DNA of 63,350 nucleotides from Oscillospiraceae bacterium (GCA_015065105.1 SVQZ01000013.1:1-63350), one strand, 5' to 3'. Positions 8,299 through 16,900 are shown, counted from the first letter of the stretch. The notes: generated by a model not told the origin, from the sequence alone. Translations and numbers: made by a program.

Positions 8299-9213
8299 TT
8301 ACTGTCTGTCTATATAACTGCAAGCCGCAAGTCCTGCAACAGCACCGTCTCCAACCGCAGTGGTAAGCTGACGGACGTCCTTTGCTCTGCAATCTCCCGC
8401 CACAAAGATACCGCTTGTTTTTGTAAGAGAATTTTCTCCCGAATCAAAGTAACCTGCCTCATCAAGCTTTGCAAAGCCCTCAAACGGCTTGTTTTCGGGC
8501 ACCTGGCCTATTGCTACAAAGAGTCCGGAAACAGGGATTTCTCTGTTCTCGCCTGTATTTTTGTTGGTGGCAACCACCGAGTCAAGCAAACCGTTTTCGG
8601 TATTGAGAGCGGTTATATTGGAATCAAGAACGGTTTCAACGTTATCCAAAGCCCTGATCTTCTCCACAAGCTTTGCTTCGCCTCTGAAGGTGTCACGGCG
8701 GTGAATGAGATATACTTTATTGCAGTAAGCACTGAGATAAACCGCGTCCTGAAGGGCAGTATCTCCGCCGCCTACAACTGCAACGTCTCTTCCCTTGAAG
8801 AAGGCACCGTCGCATACCGCACAGTAGGAAATACCGCTTCCGATAAGCTCGTCCTCTCCTTCAATACCTAACTTTCTGTGTTTAACACCGGTTGCAATGA
8901 TAACAGTCTTACCGTCAAAGCTTTCACCGTCCTCACAAACTACTTTTTTGTAGCTTCCGTGGTCTTCAATTGCCACAGCCTTGGCAAATTCAACGTCGGC
9001 ACCGAGAGCTGTTACCTGATCGAGCATATTTGACGCTAATTCATTACCGCTTATTTGCATGAGCGAAGGAAAGTTTTCTACTCTGGGTGAATATACTATC
9101 TGTCCTCCGAAAGAGTTACATTCCAGCAGCACGGCAGTTTTGCCGGCACGAAGCCCGTAGAGGGCTGCGGTCATACCGGCAGGTCCTGCGCCAATAATTA
9201 CTATATCGTACAT
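8299..9213 (-). CDS. trxB: thioredoxin-disulfide reductase
   Basis: A 304-residue flavoprotein that reduces thioredoxin-like proteins using NADPH. FAD motif DIVIIGAGPAGMTAALYG lies at residues 3-20, the redox-active CAVC with ISYCAVCDGAFFKGRD at about 130-145, the NADPH motif VAVVGGGDTALQDA at about 148-161, and the C-terminal GIFVAGDCRAKDVRQLTTA. It lies 5 bp after nrdD, whose product ends in a fused redoxin domain. The reductase is therefore the likely electron source for that domain. Confidence 0.95.
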   Translation of the reverse strand: MYDIVIIGAGPAGMTAALYGLRAGKTAVLLECNSFGGQIVYSPRVENFPSLMQISGNELASNMLDQVTALGADVEFAKAVAIEDHGSYKKVVCEDGESFDGKTVIIATGVKHRKLGIEGEDELIGSGISYCAVCDGAFFKGRDVAVVGGGDTALQDAVYLSAYCNKVYLIHRRDTFRGEAKLVEKIRALDNVETVLDSNITALNTENGLLDSVVATNKNTGENREIPVSGLFVAIGQVPENKPFEGFAKLDEAGYFDSGENSLTKTSGIFVAGDCRAKDVRQLTTAVGDGAVAGLAACSYIDRQ

Positions 9214-9218
9214 ATTTC

Positions 9219-11594
9219 TTATGCCTTAACTGTTTCCTCAATGAATTTTTTAACATTGGAAAGATTTGTTATCTTTTCAAATTTTTCGTTGTCTGCAACA
9301 ACGAGGGTGGGAGCCTGCATGATTCCGTATTTCTTTGCAAGGTCTGCCTTTTCTTCAGCATCGATCACTTCGTATGCGATACCTGCCTTATCGAGCATAG
9401 CCTTTGCCGCCTTACAGTTGGGGCAGGTCTTCGTAGTGAAGAGCATGATATGTGCATCGTCACCCATAACTGCCTTGTCATCAGAGCAAGCAGGACAAAC
9501 CGCAGCCGCGAAAACTATCTTAGAGGGGTCTATATTGTAAACCTTGCGGTCCTTAAACTCCTTGGACTTACCGTCGTTCCAGTTCTGAACGGGACGGTAG
9601 TAGCCTGTGATACGGCTGTAAACCTCTGTATTCTCACCGCAGTCGGGACAGGTATAAACCTCACCTGCAATATAACCGTGGTTACGGCACACAGAGTATG
9701 TGGGAGACATTGTATAATAAGGAAGCTTATAGTTTTCAGCGATCTTACGGACAAGATTAGCCGCCGCCTTCCAGTCGGGAAGCTTTTCACCGAGGAACGC
9801 ATGGAACACTGTACCCGATGTGTAGAGGGTCTGGAGCTCATCCTGAACGTCAAGAGCTTCAAAGATATCCTCGGTATAACCAACGGGAAGATGTGAAGAG
9901 TTAGTGTAGTAAGGAGTATCACCGGGCTCGGAAGCTGTTTTAATATCGGGGAATCTCTTCAAATCGTGCTTTGCAAGACGGTAAGAGGTGGATTCAGCGG
10001 GGGTAGCCTCGAGATTATAGAGGTCACCGTATGCTTCCTGATAGTCGGAAAGTCTTTCACGCATATGGTTAAGAACTTCCTTTGAAAATTCCTGTGTTTC
10101 CTTTGTGGTCATATTACCGCCGAGCCACTTTGCGTTAAGACCAACCTCGTTCATACCAACGAGACCGATGGTGGAGAAGTGGTTAGCAAAGGTGCCGAGA
10201 TATCTCTTGGTGTAGGGGTAGAGTCCTTCTTCAAGAAGCTTTGTGATAATGGTACGCTTAACCTTAAGGGAACGCGCAGAGATATCCATGATCTTATCAA
10301 GTCTTCTGTAGAAATCAGCCTTGTCAATAGCCTGATAAGCAATTCTGGGCATATTGATGGTAACAACACCTACAGAGCCTGTGGATTCGCCGGAGCCGAA
10401 GAAACCGCCCGACTTCTTACGAAGCTCACGAAGGTCAAGACGCAGACGGCAGCACATCGAACGAACGTCGCTGGGCTCCATATCGGAATTGATGTAATTG
10501 GAGAAATAGGGAGTACCGTACTTTGCGGTCATCTCGAAGAGAAGCTTGTTGTTCTCTGTCTCGGACCAGTCAAAATCGGAGGTAATGGAGTAAGTGGGAA
10601 TAGGATACTGGAAGCCTCTGCCGTTAGCATCGCCTTCTATCATGGTTTCGATAAACGCCTTGTTTACCATATCCATTTCCTTCTTGCAATCCTTATAGCA
10701 GAAATCCATTTCCTTACCGCCTACGATACAGGGGAGCTCTGCCATATCGGCGGGAACTGTCCAGTCGAGGGTGATATTGGAGAAGGGAGCCTGTGTACCC
10801 CAGCGGGAGGGGGTGTTTACACCGAAGATAAAGGACTCGATGCACTTTTTAACTTCTCTGTAAGAAAGGTTATCTACCTTTACGAAGGGAGCAAGATATG
10901 TGTCGAAGGAAGAGAATGCCTGTGCACCCGCCCACTCATTCTGCATGATACCCAGGAAGTTTACCATCTGGTTACAAAGAGTTGCAAGGTGGCTTGCGGG
11001 AGCGGAGGTGATCTTTCCGGGAACACCGCCAAGACCCTCCTGAATAAGCTGCTTCAAGGACCAGCCTGCACAGTAGCCTGTGAGCATGGAAAGGTCGTGA
11101 ATGTGAATATCAGCTTCACGGTGCGCATTTGCAATTTCCTCATCATAAATTTCGGAAAGCCAGTAGTTAGCTGTAATTGCACCGGAGTTGGAAAGGATAA
11201 GACCACCTACCGAATAGGTAACGGTGGAATTTTCCTTAACTCGCCAGTCGGTAACCTTAACGTAGCTGTCAACGAGATCCTTATAGTCAAGGATAGTGGA
11301 TTTCATATTACGGATCTTTTCGCGCTGCTTACGGTAAAGGATGTACGCCTTTGCAACGTCTCCGTATCCTGCCTGAACGAGAACAGACTCAACAGAGTCC
11401 TGAATGTCCTCAACGGCGATGGTGCCGTTCTTTACCTTGGGTTCAAAATGACTTGTAACCTTGAGAGCGAGGAAATCGATAATATCGGGATGGAACTGCT
11501 TGTTCTGTGCTTCAAAAGCCTTGGTGATGGCATCGCCTATCTTAGCTAAATTAAAATCGGTAAGCTTGCCGTCTCTTTTAATAACCTGATACAT
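9219..11594 (-). CDS. nrdD: anaerobic (class III) ribonucleotide reductase with C-terminal redoxin fusion
   Basis: Oxygen-sensitive glycyl-radical enzyme that makes deoxynucleotides from NTPs. The 791 residues begin with an ATP-cone (VIKRDGKLTDFNLAKI...). They carry the NrdD body with NTPSRWGTQAPFSN and MCCRLRLDLRELRKKSGG, the metal site (C636xxH, C649PDC652) and the glycyl-radical motif RITGYYRPVQNW (Gly664). A CPAC pair at 700-703 leads into a glutaredoxin/thioredoxin-like domain from about 714 with active site CPNC (724-727) and a cis-Pro QAPT. Typical NrdD is about 700 residues and stops before this domain. The order nrdG-nrdD-trxB and the NrdR boxes upstream fit. The fusion implies redoxin rather than formate reduction. 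Confidence 0.94.
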   Translation of the reverse strand: MYQVIKRDGKLTDFNLAKIGDAITKAFEAQNKQFHPDIIDFLALKVTSHFEPKVKNGTIAVEDIQDSVESVLVQAGYGDVAKAYILYRKQREKIRNMKSTILDYKDLVDSYVKVTDWRVKENSTVTYSVGGLILSNSGAITANYWLSEIYDEEIANAHREADIHIHDLSMLTGYCAGWSLKQLIQEGLGGVPGKITSAPASHLATLCNQMVNFLGIMQNEWAGAQAFSSFDTYLAPFVKVDNLSYREVKKCIESFIFGVNTPSRWGTQAPFSNITLDWTVPADMAELPCIVGGKEMDFCYKDCKKEMDMVNKAFIETMIEGDANGRGFQYPIPTYSITSDFDWSETENNKLLFEMTAKYGTPYFSNYINSDMEPSDVRSMCCRLRLDLRELRKKSGGFFGSGESTGSVGVVTINMPRIAYQAIDKADFYRRLDKIMDISARSLKVKRTIITKLLEEGLYPYTKRYLGTFANHFSTIGLVGMNEVGLNAKWLGGNMTTKETQEFSKEVLNHMRERLSDYQEAYGDLYNLEATPAESTSYRLAKHDLKRFPDIKTASEPGDTPYYTNSSHLPVGYTEDIFEALDVQDELQTLYTSGTVFHAFLGEKLPDWKAAANLVRKIAENYKLPYYTMSPTYSVCRNHGYIAGEVYTCPDCGENTEVYSRITGYYRPVQNWNDGKSKEFKDRKVYNIDPSKIVFAAAVCPACSDDKAVMGDDAHIMLFTTKTCPNCKAAKAMLDKAGIAYEVIDAEEKADLAKKYGIMQAPTLVVADNEKFEKITNLSNVKKFIEETVKA

Positions 11595-11648
11595 TGCTTT
11601 TCTCCTTCTGTTAGTTTGATATATTTTTTAATTTTATATGCAAATATT

Positions 11649-11674
11649 AAGAGCACCCTTTGCGAGGGTGCTCT
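11649..11674 (-). promoter_or_regulatory. 5'-leader hairpin of nrdD mRNA
   Basis: Perfect inverted repeat AGAGCACCC/GGGTGCTCT lies immediately at the predicted transcription start. No U-run follows on the minus strand, so it is more likely a 5'-end stabiliser or regulatory stem than a terminator. Confidence 0.5.
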
Positions 11675-11675
11675 C

Positions 11676-11704
11676 ATTATACCACAAGAAATGGTAGTTG
11701 TCAA
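11676..11704 (-). promoter_or_regulatory. nrdD-trxB promoter
   Basis: Consensus TTGACA (11699-11704) and TATAAT (11676-11681) on the minus strand are separated by 17 bp. They lie about 80 bp upstream of the nrdD ATG and just downstream of two NrdR-type boxes. Confidence 0.75.
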
Positions 11705-11712
11705 GAGTATTT

Positions 11713-11761
11713 CCACAAGATATTGTGTGAATTTTTATTCATTCACCACAAGATATTGTTA
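11713..11761 (-). promoter_or_regulatory. tandem NrdR-type boxes
   Basis: Two 16-bp near-palindromes, ACACAATATCTTGTGG (11713-11728) and TAACAATATCTTGTGG (11746-11761), start 33 bp apart, about three helical turns. They resemble the NrdR consensus ACACWATATATWGTGT and sit upstream of the nrdD -35. The distal box overlaps the nrdG stop codon. NrdR itself is not encoded in the window. Confidence 0.7.
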
Positions 11762-12445
11762 TATTCCGCGAATGCCGACATCGGGCAGAAAGCCTTTAAG
11801 TATAAGGGCAAACCCCTCTAAGGTCTCCTTTGAATATGCCTGCATACCGTCCGAAAGTAGGTCTCCCGAGTCAATAAAATTCTGTAAATAGTATCTTTTT
11901 GCCCCCTTTATCCAGTGTCCGATCTCGTAAAAATCGCTGTGGTCATGATAAGGATCCACAACGGTGGTGCGAAATTCATAATCGACAGCATCCGAGAGCA
12001 AAAAGGCAACACTTTCCTCAATATCCGATAAGATATCCCTTGTTACACCTGCGGTAGCAAGATATTTGCTCTTTGAATTTTTGATATCCATTGCAACGTA
12101 ATCACAAAGTCCCTTTGATACGATCTCCTTTAATTTATCGGGAAATGAGCCGTTGGTGTCCAGCTTTACAGAGTATCCAAGAGCTTTTATCTCTGCCAAA
12201 AAAGCCTCAATATCAGGCTGTAAAAGAGGTTCTCCGCCCGTTACGCATACACCGTCCAAAAGTCCCTGCCTTTTTTTCAGAAAGGAAAAAAACTCTTCTT
12301 CAGGCAGCTCTGCCGCCCTCTGCTTTACAAGTGAAGCGTTATGACAAAAGGGACATCTGAAATTACACCCCTCGGTAAAAACGGTACAAGCCGTTTTGCC
12401 GGGATAATCGAGGAGAGTAAGCTTTTGAAGTCCGCCTAAGATCAT
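11759..12445 (-). CDS. nrdG: anaerobic ribonucleotide reductase activating protein
   Basis: Radical-SAM activase that installs the glycyl radical on NrdD. The 228 residues include the cluster motif FTEGCNFRCPFCHN (CxxxCxxC, about 23-36) and the SAM-binding GGEPLLQ (about 67-73). The length and LTLLDYPGKTACTVF N-terminus match the NrdG/PflA-like NrdG2 group. It lies upstream of nrdD, separated by a promoter with NrdR boxes, and overlaps the preceding C_GCAxxG_C_C gene by 4 bp (ATGA). A pyruvate formate-lyase activase role is less likely given the context. Confidence 0.9.
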   Translation of the reverse strand: MILGGLQKLTLLDYPGKTACTVFTEGCNFRCPFCHNASLVKQRAAELPEEEFFSFLKKRQGLLDGVCVTGGEPLLQPDIEAFLAEIKALGYSVKLDTNGSFPDKLKEIVSKGLCDYVAMDIKNSKSKYLATAGVTRDILSDIEESVAFLLSDAVDYEFRTTVVDPYHDHSDFYEIGHWIKGAKRYYLQNFIDSGDLLSDGMQAYSKETLEGFALILKGFLPDVGIRGI

Positions 12446-12891
12446 TTAATACCTCTTTCTTTGATATACGCTTCAACTATTGCCGCGCACTGACCTACGT
12501 ATTCTGCGCAGGGACGCTTTTTGTAGTAGTTCTCATTTCTTTCCTCGGGATTGCCCCCAACTTCAGCTCCTTCAAGTATGTCGCGGCAGATGATAGAACC
12601 GTTTTCATCCTTGAATTTCTGTGCCGCTTCGCGGATAAGAACGTAATGCTCCTTCTTGCCCTCAACGTCCTCAGCTTTATCATAACCGTAAAGACAGCCA
12701 AGCACCATAAACATACCCGAAACCGCTCCGCAAACCTCTCTCATTCTGCCCATTCCTCCGCCGAAGGAGGAAGAGAGCTTCAATGCCGTTTCTCTATCAA
12801 CTCCGATCACGTCCTCAAATGCCAAAAATACCGCCTGCGCGCAGTTGTAACCTTCTTTAAATAATGCCTTTGCTTTTTCTTCGTAACTCAT
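12442..12891 (-). CDS. C_GCAxxG_C_C family redox-active protein
   Basis: A 149-residue protein of the C_GCAxxG_C_C family (putative redox-active, iron-sulfur or disulfide proteins of anaerobes). The signature residues are visible: GYNCAQAV, GGGMGRMREVCGAVSG, MVLGCLYG, ICRDILEG and RPCAEYVGQCAAIVEAY. The ATG at 12891 (MSYEEKAKAL) is preferred over a GTG/ATG further upstream that would overlap the glycosylase gene. It is coupled both upstream (4-bp overlap) and downstream (nrdG). Its function in the family is not settled. Confidence 0.87.
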   Translation of the reverse strand: MSYEEKAKALFKEGYNCAQAVFLAFEDVIGVDRETALKLSSSFGGGMGRMREVCGAVSGMFMVLGCLYGYDKAEDVEGKKEHYVLIREAAQKFKDENGSIICRDILEGAEVGGNPEERNENYYKKRPCAEYVGQCAAIVEAYIKERGIK

Positions 12892-13370
12892 AAATTCTCC
12901 TTTATTATTCGCCAAGCCTCTAAAAGACCTTCCATACCCCATGCCGCATTTGCAGGAGAGGTGGAGGGCAGGCAGTACGCTTGCTTGCCAAGAGTTGGCT
13001 TTATATATTTATTATAGTATTTTTCAGCAGTCCTTCCGTTTACATATATTCTTTCAACCTTTGAGTTCTCAAGGATAAAAGATATATCGTTAGGCTTTAC
13101 GTTTTTTATGCTGCTGTCTGCACTTCCTTCTATATCACAGCTTTCAACAACATCCCATAGAGCGATCCTGTTCTTCAAAAGCAGATCCTTCTTTTCTTCA
13201 TTGGTTTTCGGTTCGTTTTCATTCAAAAGTAGTGATATAAGCTTCCAGAAGCGGTTTTGCTTATGACCGTAAAAGAAATTTGACTCTCTTGACTTCACAG
13301 AAGGAAAGCTGCCGAGTATCAATATTTTTGATTCCTTATTATATACCGGAGGTATGGGATGTACTGTCAT
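12888..13370 (-). CDS. uracil-DNA glycosylase-fold enzyme (DNA-deoxyinosine glycosylase type)
   Basis: A 160-residue DNA base-excision repair enzyme of the uracil-DNA glycosylase superfamily. The start IPPVYNKESKILILGSFPS with GSFPS, then FYGHKQNRFWKLIS, and ALWDVVESCDIEGSADS match family 6 (hypoxanthine/deoxyinosine) glycosylases. The C-terminal LPSTSPANAAWG is the second catalytic loop. It starts the glycosylase-C_GCAxxG_C_C-nrdG transcript; linking base repair with dNTP synthesis is plausible but is inference. Confidence 0.86.
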   Translation of the reverse strand: MTVHPIPPVYNKESKILILGSFPSVKSRESNFFYGHKQNRFWKLISLLLNENEPKTNEEKKDLLLKNRIALWDVVESCDIEGSADSSIKNVKPNDISFILENSKVERIYVNGRTAEKYYNKYIKPTLGKQAYCLPSTSPANAAWGMEGLLEAWRIIKENL

Positions 13371-13450
13371 AGACGCTCCTTGAGATTTAATACTATTATT
13401 ATACTATTATTCTATGGTTATTGCAAGAGGAAATAAGAAAACAGAAGCAA

Positions 13451-13479
13451 AAAACTGCAAGTCCAAGACTTGCAGTTTT
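13451..13479 (-). terminator. intrinsic terminator of the two-component/membrane-protein operon
   Basis: Thirteen-bp arms AAAACTGCAAGTC and GACTTGCAGTTTT with a 3-nt loop lie immediately after the stop of the 135-residue membrane protein. Confidence 0.88.
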
Positions 13480-13480
13480 A

Positions 13481-13888
13481 TCATTTCATAAGCTCATCGG
13501 TTATTCTTAAAATCTCGGGAGCAATACGTTTTCTCTCTTTTTTTACCGTTAAATTATAAACAGGATAAGCCAAAGTAATCAAAGCTATCCCAATCACTCC
13601 GAAAGTTATTCCTACAGTAAAAACAAGAATGACCGAGTTGCCGAGTATTCTGCCGAAATCACTCATGACAATACTCATACCCAAGCCTAACATCAAGGTG
13701 CCTATCACTCCTAATATCAAGGCTGCCGTCGATGCTTTTTTAGTTACACTCTCATCCAGACGGCGAAGTCTTTCCAAATTGCTTTCCTCTTTTTTCTCGG
13801 GAACAGTATATTTCTCCCTAAGCTTTTTTATTTCCTGCTGTTCCTTGGCAGAATAAGAATATTCAAAACTATTATTTTCTATACTCAT
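13481..13888 (-). CDS. small membrane protein, paralogue 1 of a local family
   Basis: No characterised family recognised. The 135 residues start with a charged cytosolic segment containing FEYSYSAKEQQEIKKLREKY, then two or three hydrophobic helices (about 52-74 and 84-110) with LGLGMSIVM, and a basic end with APEILRITDELMK. It is clearly related to the proteins at 17995 (SYRYSAKENNEIMEIRKKY) and 17535 (GSGMSLVMTDIG). It is the last gene of the response regulator-kinase operon, overlapping the upstream membrane gene by 4 bp. An envelope-stress role is only inferred. Confidence 0.8.
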   Translation of the reverse strand: MSIENNSFEYSYSAKEQQEIKKLREKYTVPEKKEESNLERLRRLDESVTKKASTAALILGVIGTLMLGLGMSIVMSDFGRILGNSVILVFTVGITFGVIGIALITLAYPVYNLTVKKERKRIAPEILRITDELMK

Positions 13889-14781
13889 ATTTTCTCCGTT
13901 TTTATTTTTCTAATCTCTAATGTTGACTTGGTAATCATATAACACGACAAAGTTATAAGGACAACCACTATTCCGGCACCGGTACTAGCAATAAGTATGC
14001 GTTTTGTAAGAATTGGCGTATTTCCTCCAAAAGCCGAAAGCATACCGGTTTCCAATGAAAGCATGGAAACCAGTGCCGCCGCAAGAGAAACATTCCCTGC
14101 ACTCGACAAAACCGGGCTGTTATACTTACGGTATTTAACGATATTCATTACAGCTACGGTTGTTATATAAAAGGAATACATCGCCATTATATATATCAGT
14201 ATGCCATAGTATTCAAACCCTCGATTCTGATACATCATCATAAGTATCGCGCCCGAAAGTAAAAGATTTATAAGAACCAGAATACAAGCACATATTCTTG
14301 CCCTTTTCCATTCTCCGAGCATATTCGATGCGATCTTATTCTTTCTTATATATTTTAACAACAAAAATCTCATAACTGCCAAAATTACATAGTAAAGTGC
14401 AAATATCGCAAACCAGACAGTTTTATATATCAATGCACAAGCAATATTTACCCCGATATATAAAAGATTGATACAAAGAGAACGGTAAAGAGAAAAATGT
14501 GCTCTGAATAATATATCGGTTAAAAATCTGTTACCGTACTTGTTTTCATAAACCTTTTTCTTTGCGGACTTCACTTTATAAGGCAGCACTTTGATACAAA
14601 ATACAGTCAACACACATAAACTATAAAATGATATAGTATATGAAGTATAGCCTAATATCGTTTCCTCCCATCCCTTTATGAAAACAAGGACGAGAAGCAC
14701 CGCACTTATAATTGTTAAAGCTATTATCAACCATAATGGCAGAAATATTGACCTTTTACCGATTTTTTTCCAATCAACCAT
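13885..14781 (-). CDS. polytopic membrane protein linked to a two-component system
   Basis: A 298-residue integral membrane protein with about eight predicted hydrophobic helices (for example residues 13-35, 44-66, 108-128, 166-190 and 262-284) and basic loops. No known motif is visible. It follows the histidine kinase with an 8-bp overlap and precedes a small paralogous membrane protein, so it is co-expressed with the regulatory pair. It could be a sensory partner or the regulated effector. Confidence 0.8.
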   Translation of the reverse strand: MVDWKKIGKRSIFLPLWLIIALTIISAVLLVLVFIKGWEETILGYTSYTISFYSLCVLTVFCIKVLPYKVKSAKKKVYENKYGNRFLTDILFRAHFSLYRSLCINLLYIGVNIACALIYKTVWFAIFALYYVILAVMRFLLLKYIRKNKIASNMLGEWKRARICACILVLINLLLSGAILMMMYQNRGFEYYGILIYIMAMYSFYITTVAVMNIVKYRKYNSPVLSSAGNVSLAAALVSMLSLETGMLSAFGGNTPILTKRILIASTGAGIVVVLITLSCYMITKSTLEIRKIKTEKI

Positions 14782-15856
14782 TATCTTTTACGTGAAGCTT
14801 TACCGTAAAGGTACTTCCCTTTCCAAGCTCACTTTCTACCGAAATGTCGCTTTTGGTAATATCGATCACTCGTTTAACAAGAGCAAGGCCTAAGCCGTTG
14901 CCCTGTACAGAATGAGAGGTGTCTGCTTGATAAAACTTGTCAAAGATATGAGCACCTACCTCATTTGAAATTCCGCAGCCACTATCCGTTATTCTCACAA
15001 AGGCATACTCCCCTTCACTCTTCACACAAACCGAGACCTTACCGCCATTATCGGTAAATTTAAAGGCATTGGAAAAAAGATTATTCCATACAAGAGACAG
15101 CATTTCCGCATCTCCGCACATCATTAAGCCTTCTTCAATATCCGTTTCAATTTCTATATTTTTCTTTTCCCATATCTCTTCAAAAGAAAGTAAGCTTTCA
15201 CGCAGTTGTTCCCCTAAATCAAAGGATATATTTTTAGGAAATATCTGTTGGTTTTCAAGCTTATTGAGCTTTAAAATATTAGAAATAAGGTCTGCAAGTC
15301 TCCTTGAAGCCGCGCCGATCTCCTTTGAGTATTCAATACGCTTTTCCTCGGAAAGCCCGGGAGAGCGCAAGAGGGTTGCGTAGTTTTGCATAACGGCAAG
15401 AGGGGTTTTAAGCTCGTGGGAAACATTGGCTACAAAATCGGTACGAAGAGTTTCTGTGCCGGACAGCTCCTGCGCCATTTTGTTAAAGCAATCTGCAATT
15501 TCATGAAAACGCTCGCTGGCATAAATATTCTTTCTTAATTTGATGCGAACAGAAAAATCTCCCTGTGTTATCTTTTGAGCCGCTTCTACTATCTGCTTTA
15601 CGGGTCGTTCAACAGATATTTTACGTCGAATATAATCTATCAAAGAAATAATAAGACTTAAGAATACTACATTTCCGAAGGTCAGCTTTGCCGCTGCACC
15701 AAGATTTTCAGAGGTAAAGGTAATACCCATTGTTTTCATCATTACCGACAGAAAAAGCATCATTGAGCAGGTAATAACAAATGCTATCAAAAGAAAGAAC
15801 AAAAGATATCCGTGTACAAATTTCAACACCTTTTTAAAAGTGTTTTTCTTTTTCAT
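14774..15856 (-). CDS. sensor histidine kinase
   Basis: A 360-residue membrane histidine kinase. Two transmembrane helices (about 13-38 and 60-76) enclose only a short extracytoplasmic loop, so it probably senses the membrane or a partner. A HAMP region (ERPVKQIVEAAQKITQGDFS) follows, then HisKA with FVANVSHELKTPLAVMQN (His147) and HATPase_c with an N-box WNNLFSNAFKFT, DSGCGIS and GNGLGLALVKRV. It overlaps the response regulator gene by 4 bp. Small-loop kinases often use neighbouring membrane proteins as sensors. Confidence 0.93.
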   Translation of the reverse strand: MKKKNTFKKVLKFVHGYLLFFLLIAFVITCSMMLFLSVMMKTMGITFTSENLGAAAKLTFGNVVFLSLIISLIDYIRRKISVERPVKQIVEAAQKITQGDFSVRIKLRKNIYASERFHEIADCFNKMAQELSGTETLRTDFVANVSHELKTPLAVMQNYATLLRSPGLSEEKRIEYSKEIGAASRRLADLISNILKLNKLENQQIFPKNISFDLGEQLRESLLSFEEIWEKKNIEIETDIEEGLMMCGDAEMLSLVWNNLFSNAFKFTDNGGKVSVCVKSEGEYAFVRITDSGCGISNEVGAHIFDKFYQADTSHSVQGNGLGLALVKRVIDITKSDISVESELGKGSTFTVKLHVKDNG

Positions 15857-16524
15857 TTTAACACCGCCTTATATCCGAGACCGTGCACGGTTACTATTTC
15901 AAAGGAATTACACTCGCTTAATTTACTGCGAAGCTTTGTCATATAAACGTCCACCGTTCTCGGACCCGACGCGGTATCCGCATCCCAGAATTCATCCATA
16001 AGCTGTGTGCGGGTAAAGGTCTTTTTGGGATACGAAAGAAGCTTATACAAAATATTGAATTCCCTTTGAGTAAGGGCAATTTCTTCATCTTTCAAATAAG
16101 CGGTATGCTCATCTGCGTCCATTACAAACTCTCCTATTTCAACCTTACGGCTTGAAGCGATCTTTGCACGGCGCAAAAGGGCGCCTATACGCAAAAACAG
16201 CTCGTCAAGATCGATGGGCTTTACCATATAATCGTCAACTCCAACTCGGAAACCTCGCTGCTTTGCGGTAAGGTCATCTCGGGCGGTCATAAATAGAATC
16301 GGAATATTCTCATTTAAAGAACGAACCGTCTTTACAAATTCAAAGCCGTCGATATCCGGCATCATAATATCCGAAACTATGAGATCAAATACAGTTTCAT
16401 ACATTTCATCATAGGCAAGCTCTGCAGACAAGCATCCTACGGCTTCATAGCCGCTTTGATTCAAAAAAGAGCAAACCGAACGGTTAAGCTCACGGTCATC
16501 CTCTACTACCAATATCTTAAACAT
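15853..16524 (-). CDS. OmpR/PhoB-family response regulator
   Basis: A 223-residue two-component regulator. The receiver domain has acidic residues ED (8-9), phospho-acceptor Asp52 in IVSDIMMPDIDG, the switch MTARDD and the conserved Lys. The C-terminal winged helix includes LTQREFNILYKLLSYPKKTF and VDVYMTKLRSKL. The ATG at 16524 with a GGGAGG site is chosen over an upstream codon. It is first in the operon. A motif, TAAACAAAACTTTAAC, 10 bp upstream of its -10 also occurs at two nearby promoters, which suggests autoregulation. Confidence 0.93.
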   Translation of the reverse strand: MFKILVVEDDRELNRSVCSFLNQSGYEAVGCLSAELAYDEMYETVFDLIVSDIMMPDIDGFEFVKTVRSLNENIPILFMTARDDLTAKQRGFRVGVDDYMVKPIDLDELFLRIGALLRRAKIASSRKVEIGEFVMDADEHTAYLKDEEIALTQREFNILYKLLSYPKKTFTRTQLMDEFWDADTASGPRTVDVYMTKLRSKLSECNSFEIVTVHGLGYKAVLK

Positions 16525-16549
16525 AAACAAACCTCCCGCAGTTTTATCT

Positions 16550-16581
16550 ATTATAACACGCAAATGTTAAAGTTTTGTTTA
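16550..16581 (-). promoter_or_regulatory. response-regulator promoter with shared 16-bp motif (site A)
   Basis: On the minus strand TAAACAAAACTTTAAC (16566-16581) lies 10 bp before a TATAAT (16550-16555). Closely matching copies precede the promoters at 17.9 and 18.6 kb. Confidence 0.55.
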
Positions 16582-16597
16582 TATTTAGACGTATATT

Positions 16598-16626
16598 AAA
16601 ATAATCGGCTCTTAGCCGATTATTTT
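16598..16626 (-). terminator. intrinsic terminator upstream of the response regulator
   Basis: Arms AAAATAATCGGCT and AGCCGATTATTTT with a 3-nt loop. It overlaps the last codons of the 83-residue gene and separates it from the regulator transcript. Confidence 0.8.
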
Positions 16627-16871
16627 TTCGTTTTTTCGATTCTTTCCTGCGCCAGAAGGGTTCTTTCGTTTGCTTCTTTTATTTGCGTTTGGCGGATGTC
16701 TTTCATCATCGCCTTACGAGTTTCGGGTCTGCCCATCGCCTTTGCTTCTTCCCACTGCGCCTTACTTTCTGCCTTTACAGCATTAAACTGAGCCTTATCA
16801 AGTTCGTGCTGTGCCTTTGCATCCTCTTTCATATCATTAAATGCATTTTTGAAAAATTCTTTAATTGACAT
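16620..16871 (-). CDS. small charged helical protein
   Basis: No characterised family recognised with certainty. From the ATG at 16871 (MSIKEFFKNAFNDMKEDAKA) it has 83 residues, highly charged and almost certainly helical or coiled-coil, with AQHELDKAQFNAVKAESKAQ and an Arg/Lys-rich end. Similar short proteins are annotated only as hypothetical in Clostridia. A start at 16958 is rejected because the extra 29 residues overlap the lipoprotein gene and lack an RBS. It is the last gene of the lipoprotein transcript. Confidence 0.75.
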   Translation of the reverse strand: MSIKEFFKNAFNDMKEDAKAQHELDKAQFNAVKAESKAQWEEAKAMGRPETRKAMMKDIRQTQIKEANERTLLAQERIEKTKK

Positions 16872-16900
16872 TATTAAATTTTCCTTTATTAATTGTTTTT

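Noticed and set aside
10179-11549. 456-codon plus-strand open frame opposite nrdD
   Set aside because: Antisense to a highly conserved enzyme; no initiation signal.
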